11,126 bases of DNA from Deltaproteobacteria bacterium (GTDB taxonomy: Bacteria > Myxococcota > B64-G9), in assembly GCA_030591745.1 (NCBI GenBank), contig JAUVAM010000045.1, forward strand, positions 1-11,126, read 5' to 3'. Shown here in pieces: positions 1 to 5,934 of this stretch; the first letter of the stretch is position 1, and every line of letters starts with the position of its first letter. The position numbers were made by a program, and so were the translations under genes. Under the pieces are notes generated by a model. The model saw nothing but the letters and a program-made list of their open reading frames with translations, searched no databases and was not told the origin of the DNA.

Positions 1-746
1 ACGCTTGCCCCGACGATCCACTGAAGGTCGCCCCAGGCACCTGCGGCTGCGGGACCGCCGACACCGACACCGACGCGGACGGTACACCCGACTGCAACGA
101 TCAATGCCCCGACGATCCACTGAAGGTCGCCCCGGGCACCTGCAACTGCGGGACAGCCGACACCGACACCGATTCGGACGGCACGCCCGACTGCAATGAT
201 CAATGCCCCGACGATCCACTGAAGGTTGCTCCGGGCACCTGCGACTGCGGGACAGCCGACACCGACACCGACTCGGATGGCACGCCCGACTGCAATGACT
301 TGTGCCCCGACGATCCGCTGAAGGTCGCCCCGGGCACCTGCGGTTGCGGCAACCTGGAGACGGACACGGACACGGACAGTGACGGGACCGCCGATTGTAA
401 CGACGCTTGCCCTGATGATCCCGACAAGACCGTTGCCGGGATTTGCGGCTGCGGGTTGGTGGACCTGGACGCCGACGCGGACGGCATCTGCGACGCGGTG
501 GACCTCTGTCCCCAGGGTGACAACTCCCTAGACACCGATCAGGACGGCGTGCCCGACGCTTGCGACAACTGCCCGGAGATCGCCAACCCCAACCAGGCCG
601 ACTCGGACGGCGACGGGGTGGGCAACGAGTGTGTGAGCCAGGTGGCGACGGGCTGCAACTGCGCACATGGTGCCGATCCGGCGACCGGGAGTGGCTGGTT
701 GCTCTTGCTGCTGGCCGGCCTGTGGGTCCGCAGGAGTAGGCAATAA
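1..746 (+). CDS. Secreted calcium-type repeat protein with MYXO-CTERM-like tail (3' part)
   Basis: The reading frame (codons from position 3) is open from the window edge to the TAA at 744-746, so only the C-terminal 247 residues are present. It consists of tandem Asp/Cys-rich units (CPDDP, then PGTCxCG, then a DTDxDSDG run, then DCND), resembling thrombospondin type 3 calcium-binding repeats. The last units are more divergent and classical (DTDQDGVPD, DSDGDGVGN). The end has a GCNC motif, a short spacer, a Leu-rich hydrophobic stretch and a final RRSR, which is the layout of MYXO-CTERM-type sorting signals: Cys motif, membrane segment, basic tail. I infer an exported surface protein that binds calcium and is anchored or processed at its C-terminus. 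The N-terminal function is outside the window. The Asp-rich repeat and tail are clear; the exact sorting family is an inference. Confidence 0.88.
   Translation, partial: ACPDDPLKVAPGTCGCGTADTDTDADGTPDCNDQCPDDPLKVAPGTCNCGTADTDTDSDGTPDCNDQCPDDPLKVAPGTCDCGTADTDTDSDGTPDCNDLCPDDPLKVAPGTCGCGNLETDTDTDSDGTADCNDACPDDPDKTVAGICGCGLVDLDADADGICDAVDLCPQGDNSLDTDQDGVPDACDNCPEIANPNQADSDGDGVGNECVSQVATGCNCAHGADPATGSGWLLLLLAGLWVRRSRQ
6..407 (+). repeat. In-frame tandem repeat, 99-bp unit
   Basis: The codon pair for CP followed by GACGATCC recurs at 6, 105, 204 and 303, an exact 99-bp (33-residue) period, and again at 408 after a 105-bp unit with two extra codons (N-L-E-T replaces T-A-D). Copies 1 to 4 are nearly identical at the DNA level and differ at scattered bases, for example the residue between the two Cys of CxC, which is G, N, D and G in turn. 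A more diverged unit begins with the Cys codon at 507, 99 bp after 408. The array runs off the left edge, so the copy number is unknown. Such identity suggests recent duplication or gene conversion. Confidence 0.9.
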
Positions 747-767
747 TTATAGAACAAGGAGGTTCGC

Positions 768-1454
768 ATGATTGGCGCCAAGCGCCTCATTACTTGTTGG
801 CTGCCCATCCTCACTCTGCTGGCCGTGGCCTTGATTGCTTGTGAGCTGGAAAATGAGTGGACCGTGACGGAGAAACCGGACCCCAGCGAGGAGGCCTCGG
901 AGGAGGGCTCGGCGCTGGCGGAGAGCAAGCCTCCCGCTGAACTTGCCAAAGCGCCGGCCAAGCCCGGCGATGAACTTGGCTCTGGGTTGTTCAAGCCCGA
1001 ACCCATGGCGGGAATCTGGCGCTTTACCGACAACAAGGGCGTAATCCACTACGTGGACTCTATCCAGAAGGTTCCCAAGCGTTATCGTAAGCGGGCGATT
1101 CATCCGCATGGTGGTTCTTACTCCATCGTGCCGGCTACTCCCATCGACGAGTTGCTCAAAAAGCACGATGTCGATCCCGAAAAGTACGCCAAGAAAGCTC
1201 CCGCCAAGCCGGCCCATCACGCTAAGGTCATCTGCTACACCACTTCTTGGTGCCCTTACTGCAAAAAAGCCACCCGCTACCTTCGCTCTCAAGGCATAGA
1301 TTTCATCGAGAAAGACGTCGGCAAATCTAAAGCCGACCTGAAAGAAATGCTGGCCAAATCCGGCGGCGCCCGGGGCGTCCCCGTCTTAGACGTCCACGGC
1401 CAGATCCTCCGCGGCTTCAATCCGCGGGCCATCGACGCCGCGCTCAAGCGCTGA
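768..1454 (+). CDS. Lipoprotein with DUF4124 and glutaredoxin domains
   Basis: 228 residues. A strong ribosome site (AAGGAGG, 756-762) lies 5 nt before the ATG. Residues 5-25 form a lipoprotein signal ending in the lipobox LIAC with Cys25 as the lipid site; +2 is Glu, so outer-membrane sorting is plausible. A Glu/Pro/Ala-rich linker (about 30-80) follows. Residues 82-110 match DUF4124 (WRFTDNKGVIHYVDS). Residues 153-228 form a glutaredoxin/thioredoxin fold: strand VICYTTSW, active site CPYC at 162-165, and the cis-proline segment GVPV at 203-206. The likely role is thiol-disulfide exchange at the envelope face, with DUF4124 a presumed periplasmic accessory domain. Glutathione as reductant in that compartment is doubtful, so the partner is unknown. 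The gene starts 21 bp after the repeat protein ends, so co-transcription with that Cys-rich secreted protein is likely, and it could be a client. Confidence 0.88.
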   Translation: MIGAKRLITCWLPILTLLAVALIACELENEWTVTEKPDPSEEASEEGSALAESKPPAELAKAPAKPGDELGSGLFKPEPMAGIWRFTDNKGVIHYVDSIQKVPKRYRKRAIHPHGGSYSIVPATPIDELLKKHDVDPEKYAKKAPAKPAHHAKVICYTTSWCPYCKKATRYLRSQGIDFIEKDVGKSKADLKEMLAKSGGARGVPVLDVHGQILRGFNPRAIDAALKR

Positions 1455-1509
1455 ATTTCGCCGGAAATAAGGTTAACTTTTTTTCTCATGCCTCGATGGG
1501 CTCCGTTTG

Positions 1510-1737
1510 CTACAAATCGGATTGGGAGATGGCCTCGTTCGGGCATTCCACCTCACATGAACCGCAGCCCGTACACTTCTGTCTGTCAATCACTACTGCG
1601 TCCATGCCCATATCGATTGCCTGTTCGGGACAAACATCGATACAAGCACCGCAGCCGATACACAATTCTTCATCCAGAATCGCAGCCGTTCTTTTTTCCC
1701 CTCCACCGTCAAAGACCCCCATGTCAGCACGTGTCAT
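1510..1737 (-). CDS. 2[4Fe-4S] bacterial-type ferredoxin
   Basis: 75 residues. I chose the ATG at 1735-1737 because a good ribosome site (AAAGGAG, complement of 1745-1751) lies 7 nt upstream; the open frame to 1845 has no such support and is not protein-like. Two complete CxxCxxCxxxCP cluster motifs are present: Cys 26, 29, 32, 36 and Cys 55, 58, 61, 65. All eight ligands are intact, so it should bind two low-potential [4Fe-4S] clusters and act as a soluble cytoplasmic electron carrier. The N-terminal 20 residues (MTRADMGVFDGGGEK) precede the fold and are unusual for a minimal ferredoxin. It is convergent with the glutaredoxin gene and divergent from the NifX-like gene. A sigma-54-type promoter lies upstream. 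The redox partner is not identifiable from the window. Confidence 0.93.
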   Translation of the reverse strand: MTRADMGVFDGGGEKRTAAILDEELCIGCGACIDVCPEQAIDMGMDAVVIDRQKCTGCGSCEVECPNEAISQSDL

Positions 1738-1828
1738 CGTATGTCTCCTTTCGTTGTGTTTTGATCCTTGACGCTCGCCCCGACAGCCGCCTATTCGGTG
1801 CCGTTTCTGGCAAGTCGAAAGAGCAGCT

Positions 1829-1844
1829 TGCACTGAATATGCCA
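1829..1844 (-). promoter_or_regulatory. Candidate sigma-54 (-24/-12) promoter for the ferredoxin
   Basis: Read on the minus strand this is TGGCATATTCAGTGCA, against the known consensus TGGCAC-N5-TTGCA. The invariant GG and GC dinucleotides are present with the required 10-nt spacing; the differences are C to T in the -24 element and T to G in the -12 element. The predicted start is near 1818, giving a leader of about 80 nt before the ferredoxin ATG. Only sequence resemblance supports it. Confidence 0.5.
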
Positions 1845-1920
1845 AAGAATGATTATTTGGATGGTCTAATGATTACAGCGTGTTATGCCGTTTGTCGGAA
1901 TGCTTGCTCGGGTGCTTATA

Positions 1921-1962
1921 TGCAATTTGCACGAATTTGTTTCGGGGAGAGTTGCAATATGC
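1921..1962. repeat. Phased 10-bp direct repeat, possible activator site
   Basis: TGCAATTTGC (1921-1930) and TGCAATATGC (1953-1962) differ at one base and start 32 bp apart, about three helical turns. Relative to the predicted sigma-54 start near 1818 they lie at about -103 to -112 and -135 to -144, a usual position for enhancer-binding activators. Binding by such a protein is inference. Confidence 0.35.
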
Positions 1963-2044
1963 TCTGTTAGGGTAAGCGAGTTTGAGTCAACGATCCGCCT
2001 GAGGGTGACCCCGCTGGTGGCATCCGAGGTCGACAGGCCCAAAG

Positions 2045-2164
2045 CTAGCCAATATTTTTGCGCTGATCATCACCCGCGATCATATCCATCGCTTTTTCTA
2101 CCTGCTCATACGTATAATAATCAATTATAAAACAATCTTCAGAACACAATGGTAAGGAAATAAT
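2045..2164 (-). pseudogene. Possible C-terminal gene remnant
   Basis: A 39-codon minus-strand stretch between two TAG codons (complement of 2165-2167 and 2045-2047) reads as an ordinary protein C-terminus: LPLCSEDCFIIDYYTYEQ followed by VEKAMDMIAGDDQRKNIG. It has a CxxxC pair, balanced composition and an amphipathic-looking end, unlike the shadow frames nearby. There is no ribosome site or good start, and the NifX-like ribosome site lies inside it on the other strand. It may be the decayed tail of a gene cut by rearrangement, or chance. I do not recognise the family. Confidence 0.22.
2113..2118 (+). promoter_or_regulatory. Candidate -10 box for the NifX-like gene
   Basis: A perfect TATAAT lies 49 nt before the ATG at 2168, inside an AT-rich stretch. 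No good -35 hexamer is found at 16-18 bp upstream, so either an activator is needed or the match is chance in AT-rich DNA. Confidence 0.35.
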
Positions 2165-2167
2165 CTA

Positions 2168-2575
2168 ATGGAGCTAAAAGTCGCTTTTGGCACGGATGAT
2201 GGCGCGCATTTCAATGATGAACATTTTGGGATGGCAAAGCACTATCTGGTATACAGATTTTTTGACGGTGGCGAAGAGTTTCTGGAACAAAGAGAGAATG
2301 CAAATTTCTCTGGTGATGAATCCATCAAACATGGCGATCCCAAAAAAGCCAAAGCCACCTCCGGCGTACTGAATGGCCTGGATGTGGTGGTTGGCGGCAG
2401 ATTCGGACCCAATATTACTCGGTTGTTGAAAAAATTCGTTTGCGTGTTGGTGAGAAATAGTTCAATTGCGGAGGCAATCGAAGTCATTCGCACTCACTTG
2501 GATGAAATCATCGAAGAGAAGAATAAAACAACGGACCGCAAACATCTTATCTTCAAGAAAGCTGCTGTTCTATAA
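2168..2575 (+). CDS. NifX/NafY-type dinitrogenase iron-molybdenum cofactor family protein
   Basis: 135 residues; ATG preceded by AAGGA (2154-2158) with a 9-nt spacer. The N-terminal strand (KVAFGTDDG), the HFG motif at 19-21, the YLVYRF strand, a downstream His (55) and the segment VVVGGRFGPN at 73-82 followed by a helix and the strand VCVLV match the Nitro_FeMo-Co fold (RNase H-like, found in NifX, NafY, the NifB C-terminus and MTH1175-like proteins). Members bind Fe-S or Fe-Mo clusters or are of unknown role. The roughly 30-residue C-terminal extension (HLDEIIEEKNK onward) is longer than in minimal members. It is divergent from a ferredoxin, a common pairing for this family, suggesting a metal-cluster handling unit. 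No nifHDK, nifB or MinD-type ATPase is in the window, so a nitrogenase role is not supported. Confidence 0.85.
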   Translation: MELKVAFGTDDGAHFNDEHFGMAKHYLVYRFFDGGEEFLEQRENANFSGDESIKHGDPKKAKATSGVLNGLDVVVGGRFGPNITRLLKKFVCVLVRNSSIAEAIEVIRTHLDEIIEEKNKTTDRKHLIFKKAAVL

Positions 2576-2637
2576 GGACAGGTTTGACCATTGGCTCCGC
2601 ATGAGACAGGGCCGACAAGGCTGACCAAATCTGGATG

Positions 2638-2681
2638 CGCAAAGCGTTCTCACTCTGGCCCTCGAAAGTTTTTGCTTTGCG
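2638..2681. repeat. 8-bp inverted repeat in the methyltransferase leader
   Basis: CGCAAAGC (2638-2645) and GCTTTGCG (2674-2681) are perfect complements with a 28-nt loop. The repeat lies between the NifX-like stop and the methyltransferase ribosome site. It could form an RNA hairpin, but the loop is long and no T-tract makes it a convincing terminator. Confidence 0.3.
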
Positions 2682-2709
2682 GTTTTGCTTCCGCTCTCGG
2701 GAGGGTTTG

Positions 2710-3336
2710 ATGGCCCAAATAGATCCCTTTGAGCAGAACTTCGAACAATACGAATCCTGGTTTGAAAAGCACCAGGATCTCTACCAGGCCGAGTTGAAGG
2801 CGATGGGCAAGCTTCTACCTCCGTTTCATAACGGCATTGAAATTGGCGTCGGCAGCGGGCGATTTGCGGCTCCCTTGGGCATCAAGAAGGGGGTTGAGCC
2901 CAGCGGCACCATGGCTCAAAAAGCGAGGGAAAGAGGCATCGAGATAACCAAAGGCTTTGCCGAGGACCTGCCACTGGAAAGCGGTAGTTTCGATCTGGTT
3001 ATGATGGTAACCAGCATTTGCTTTGTGGATGATGCGCTAAAAAGCCTGCAAGAAGCCTATCGCATTCTCGACCCCAACGGTTTTGTGCTGCTGGGCTTTG
3101 TGGATGCAACTAGCCGGCTGGGGGAACTTTATCAACAAAATCGAAAAACCAGTCGTTTTTACGCCCAGGCCACTTTTTACTCCACCGATCAAATGGTGAA
3201 TCTATGCCAGCAGGCGGGTTTTGGAGACTTCGCCTTTGTCCAAACCCTGTTGGGCGATGATCCAAAACGACCGCGCTTGGATATCACCGATGGTTATGGG
3301 CAAGGCGCCTTCGTTGTCCTGCGTGCTAAAAAATGA
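2710..3336 (+). CDS. Class I SAM-dependent methyltransferase
   Basis: 208 residues from the ATG at 2710, chosen because GGAGG (2700-2704) sits 5 nt upstream; an in-frame ATG at 2635 would add 25 residues but lacks a ribosome site. The core is a Methyltransf_11-like Rossmann fold: motif I EIGVGSGRF at 44-52 for SAM, the acidic Glu63 in VEPS at the end of strand 2 for the ribose, AEDLP at 84-88, motif IV SFDLVMMV at 93-100, and a post-motif segment RILDPNGFVLLGFVD at 118-132. An N-terminal helix region (1-40) with FEQYESWF resembles small-molecule methyltransferases of this family. The substrate cannot be read from sequence. It follows the NifX-like gene by 134 bp on the same strand, so co-transcription is possible, and converges with the 529-aa lipoprotein gene, only 12 bp separating the stops. 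Confidence 0.9.
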   Translation: MAQIDPFEQNFEQYESWFEKHQDLYQAELKAMGKLLPPFHNGIEIGVGSGRFAAPLGIKKGVEPSGTMAQKARERGIEITKGFAEDLPLESGSFDLVMMVTSICFVDDALKSLQEAYRILDPNGFVLLGFVDATSRLGELYQQNRKTSRFYAQATFYSTDQMVNLCQQAGFGDFAFVQTLLGDDPKRPRLDITDGYGQGAFVVLRAKK

Positions 3337-3348
3337 GGACCGAAAAGT

Positions 3349-4938
3349 CTACCGGCAGGAGCTTACGTGCCAGCATTCGATGATGCTGTTTTGCACGGCC
3401 TCGCACTCATCGATAGGGAACAGACACTGGCCGGCTTCGGCGTCCAGGGTCGTCTCCATGGCATCGGAACGAATTTGGAGGGAGCCGGCTACGATCTCGA
3501 TAGCGCCGCCTTGATTCTCATCAGCTTCCACCGGTCTGATTTGGGCTGGAGTCTGGTCGGCGAAAAAGCTCAAGGTGTAAGTCTGGTCGCACAATTCCGG
3601 TGGGGCCGGTTCTTCGCCTTCTTCCAGGTAGGCGTCCAGGTGGCCGAAATTGACATAGGCCTGCAGTAATACGCCGGGGTCAAGGGCAAATATCGGCAAA
3701 TCGCCTTCGGCGTTTACGAAAAGATCGAGTTGTCGTTCTTGGATGGCGTTGAGGTCTACCGACAGGATCACTTCATCGTTATGAAGAATCCGGCTGGTGT
3801 CGTTACCCAATCCCAAGCCAATGAGGGGAAACAAATCATTAGGCCCACTTACTAACAGTATTCCCTTTAAGCCCGAAACCTCCACCTTCAAATCACCATC
3901 TCCTGAAGCTTGCACTTCAGCAAAGGGAAGAATCAAGCTCATCGGATTAAGCGCAACCATGGCCGCCAAGATTTCGTCGGCTTCCACCACTCGAATTGAA
4001 AAGGCCTCCTCAGCTTTGGCAATATTGAGTTCGAGCATGCCTTGGCCTTCGGGAACCTCCATCACGATGCGTATATCTTTTTCTATGGCTACCCGCAGGG
4101 AAAAGTCGCCGGGTTCGTCTTTCTCAAGCCTCACCGAGAGTTTGCCCACCATGATTTCGGGCACGGCAATGGCTTCTTCATCGATCACTGAAGAAATGTG
4201 AACCACGGCCTGTTTCAACTCATCCAGCACTGTGTTGATCGAGATCAACTCTGCTTGGATATTGAGGCTGGCCAAGGTGTAGCGTTCGGCGGCTACCTGC
4301 AAGGCAATCGCTACCCCCTCACCATTTTCTCGTACCGTCACCCGCACTTGCAAGGCATCGATGTCGGCTTCGCACTGGCTCCGATCCTGGCCGCTGTTTT
4401 CTTGGCAAGCCTGCAGCTCTTCTTGGCAGCGGCTGTCTGCCCCTTCACAGGTCCAGTCACATTCGCTATCATTGGCTGCCAGGCACTCTTCCGAGCAAAG
4501 CAAGCTGCCGGGCAGCAGATAGACCGCGCGACCCGATACTTCCGACTCCAGATTGTCGGCCGCTAAAATGCAAGTCGTCAGAAAATCCTCAACCGATTGG
4601 GCCGCCTCGTCCGGATCAATGCTCTCTTCCTGGTATTCCCCTTCAGCCGGCGCCGGCGGAATTTCAGGTTTCACGTCCTCGGGCACCTCGGGTGCCTCGC
4701 CTTCGTTGCCCCAATCCAGGACATCGGCCAGAGCCTCGAATCCCCGGTCAAGTCTATCGAAGGACTCGATATCTTCCAAAAATAAGATCGCTTGGACAAT
4801 CTGGCGGGTAAGATCAGAAGAAAGAGCAGCCGTTCGTTCCCGTAACTCAACCGAGGCTGAATCCTCGGTCGGAGTGCATGCCGAAAACCCGAACAGCGCC
4901 AAACTTGCTATGGCCAAAGTTGATTTTAATCGATTCAT
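3349..4938 (-). CDS. Large Cys-rich lipoprotein of unknown function
   Basis: 529 residues; AAGGGGA (complement of 4944-4950) lies 5 nt before the ATG. The N-terminus is a lipoprotein signal (MNRLKSTLAIASLALFGFSAC, with Cys21 as lipid site; Phe at -3 is not the usual Leu). After a short helical part and an acidic Pro/Glu linker (about 78-112) comes a Cys-rich block with Cys at 123, 148, 152, 160, 164, 171, 178 and 189, the last six spaced 8, 4, 7, 7 and 11. Residues 195-440 look like a beta-rich domain of alternating hydrophobic strands (LSVRLEKDEPGDFSLRVAIE). A second Cys group (450, 505, 512, 522, 528) closes the protein. With 13 Cys besides the lipid Cys, a disulfide-bonded envelope protein is likely. 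I recognise no family. It has its own sigma-54-type promoter and is the best characterised target of that signal in the window. Confidence 0.85.
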   Translation of the reverse strand: MNRLKSTLAIASLALFGFSACTPTEDSASVELRERTAALSSDLTRQIVQAILFLEDIESFDRLDRGFEALADVLDWGNEGEAPEVPEDVKPEIPPAPAEGEYQEESIDPDEAAQSVEDFLTTCILAADNLESEVSGRAVYLLPGSLLCSEECLAANDSECDWTCEGADSRCQEELQACQENSGQDRSQCEADIDALQVRVTVRENGEGVAIALQVAAERYTLASLNIQAELISINTVLDELKQAVVHISSVIDEEAIAVPEIMVGKLSVRLEKDEPGDFSLRVAIEKDIRIVMEVPEGQGMLELNIAKAEEAFSIRVVEADEILAAMVALNPMSLILPFAEVQASGDGDLKVEVSGLKGILLVSGPNDLFPLIGLGLGNDTSRILHNDEVILSVDLNAIQERQLDLFVNAEGDLPIFALDPGVLLQAYVNFGHLDAYLEEGEEPAPPELCDQTYTLSFFADQTPAQIRPVEADENQGGAIEIVAGSLQIRSDAMETTLDAEAGQCLFPIDECEAVQNSIIECWHVSSCR

Positions 4939-4969
4939 GAATGTCCCCTTTATAGTGGCAATGCTTCTA

Positions 4970-4979
4970 GCATCGATGC
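4970..4979. repeat. 10-bp palindrome GCATCGATGC
   Basis: A perfect 10-bp palindrome centred about 8 nt upstream of the predicted transcription start (4966) of the 529-aa lipoprotein gene and overlapping the -12 element. It could be an operator, but a single 10-bp palindrome is weak evidence. Confidence 0.25.
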
Positions 4980-4992
4980 AAATCGTATGCCA
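4977..4992 (-). promoter_or_regulatory. Sigma-54 (-24/-12) promoter for the 529-aa lipoprotein gene
   Basis: On the minus strand the site reads TGGCATACGATTTGCA, differing from TGGCAC-N5-TTGCA at one base only (C to T), with GG and GC 10 nt apart. The predicted start is near 4966, giving a 28-nt leader with the ribosome site well placed in it. Position, orientation and spacing all fit a functional promoter; an RpoN-dependent activator would be required. Confidence 0.65.
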
Positions 4993-5073
4993 CCAGAAAA
5001 GACACTTGATTACAGTGAGTTAATAGAGGATCTCCTGAGCCGAGTTGGACGCCCCGCGACTCCTACGCCACAG

Positions 5074-5093
5074 GTGTGCCGAATCAACCACAC
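5074..5093. repeat. GTGTG-N10-CACAC dyad upstream of sigma-54 site
   Basis: GTGTG (5074-5078) and CACAC (5089-5093) form an interrupted dyad centred about 118 bp upstream of the predicted start of the 529-aa lipoprotein gene, the distance typical for an enhancer-binding activator. The 5-bp arms are short, so chance cannot be excluded. It also lies just after the end of the 210-aa lipoprotein gene, but without a T-tract to make it a terminator. Confidence 0.3.
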
Positions 5094-5132
5094 TTAGGCA
5101 GAGCCCGGATCACGACCTCTCGGCGGAAAGGC

Positions 5133-5765
5133 TTACCAGCAATGACCTTTCATATGTTTACGCGGAATATAAAGAGGCTTGAGTGGAGTTGATATTATAT
5201 TAACCAGCCTATTAGATTGATCCAGCAATACATCCATACGAAACAGAGTTACGGTATAGCGAAAGAACATCGAGCATCTCTGGCCAAATTCTTCAACACT
5301 GGTGCAGCCCACCAGAAAGGGAACCATGAGGGTTTCGCCAATGTCCTTTGTCTGGTCCATTTGCGGCCATTGGGCAGCCGGCCATTCCATGGCAAAACTG
5401 CGTTCGGGCAAACCCAACTTATCAAGCCATTCTTGAATCACCGCTTGATGGTCACTCGGGGATGCCAGCGATTGCCATTTCACTCCCAGCCGGATGACCG
5501 GTTTCAACTTGTAAGTCCAGTTCTCTGGAACACGAACTAGATTATCAATGATCTGATATTCGTAAGTATCCGCGGGGAATGGACCGTAGTGTTTGATAAA
5601 GCGTTGGCGATGCTCACCTTCCAAAAAGGACCTGAGCGCTTTTCTGGCCGCGATTGTACGAACAAGGGGCGAGCTCTGCTTATCTATTTGTTGATTCGAT
5701 TCGCCGCAGGCGCTTGCGCTTATGAGGAAAAGAAAGCCACAAATTGTCTTACCAGCCGTTTTCAT
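5133..5765 (-). CDS. Putative lipoprotein of unknown function
   Basis: 210 residues ending HCW. The N-terminus (MKTAGKTICGFLFLISASAC) is a hydrophobic signal with Cys20 as a probable lipid site; Ala at -3 makes the lipobox imperfect. The mature part has no recognisable domain: a basic helix (RTIAARKALRSFLEGEHRQR), a Trp/Pro-rich middle (MEWPAAQWPQ) and a C-terminal strand-rich part with two Cys (GCTSVEEFGQRC) that could form a disulfide. The ribosome site is poor (only GGA shortly before the ATG), and no clear promoter was found in the 169 bp upstream. It is on the same strand as the neighbouring lipoprotein and kinase genes but separated from each by 169-194 bp, so it is probably its own unit. 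The frame is well supported by the signal peptide and composition. Confidence 0.75.
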   Translation of the reverse strand: MKTAGKTICGFLFLISASACGESNQQIDKQSSPLVRTIAARKALRSFLEGEHRQRFIKHYGPFPADTYEYQIIDNLVRVPENWTYKLKPVIRLGVKWQSLASPSDHQAVIQEWLDKLGLPERSFAMEWPAAQWPQMDQTKDIGETLMVPFLVGCTSVEEFGQRCSMFFRYTVTLFRMDVLLDQSNRLVNIISTPLKPLYIPRKHMKGHCW

Positions 5766-5934
5766 GCATCCATCATAAGTCAGTGATCATATCTCGGCTA
5801 TAGGGCAAACGACGGATTTCTTCTATACATCACCAGCAGAGCCACCAGTGTATTTATTGGGACTATTGTATCTCCGTCCCTCGGTTTTCCACAAAATCTA
5901 GCGACTGCAATTTATGATGTGGTTCGCGCAGTGG

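Larger units (their letters stand above)
1738..2167. other. Divergent intergenic region between ferredoxin and NifX-like gene
   Basis: This 430-bp gap has no convincing full gene. From left to right it holds the ferredoxin leader, a sigma-54-type promoter on the minus strand (1829-1844), a pair of near-identical 10-bp direct repeats 32 bp apart (1921-1930 and 1953-1962), a protein-like minus-strand reading fragment (2045-2164), and a consensus -10 box for the plus strand (2113-2118). Composition is AT-rich, as expected for a regulatory region. Open frames reported across it (such as 1488-1970 or 1885-2130) lack ribosome sites and protein-like composition. Confidence 0.6.

Noticed and set aside
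200..1036. Long antisense open frames opposite the repeat protein and lipoprotein
   Set aside because: They follow from the repeat's biased codons and GC content; Ser/Pro/Gln-rich translations, no ribosome sites, and real proteins on the other strand.
1455..1483. Terminator after the glutaredoxin gene (ATTTC-GCCG-GAAAT then T7)
   Set aside because: The stem has only five mostly A-T pairs and the T-tract is not adjacent to it.
2035..2050. Plus-strand sigma-54 site for the NifX-like gene (AGGCCCAAAGCTAGCC)
   Set aside because: GG-N10-GC spacing is right, but it matches only about 7 of 11 consensus bases, far worse than the two accepted sites.
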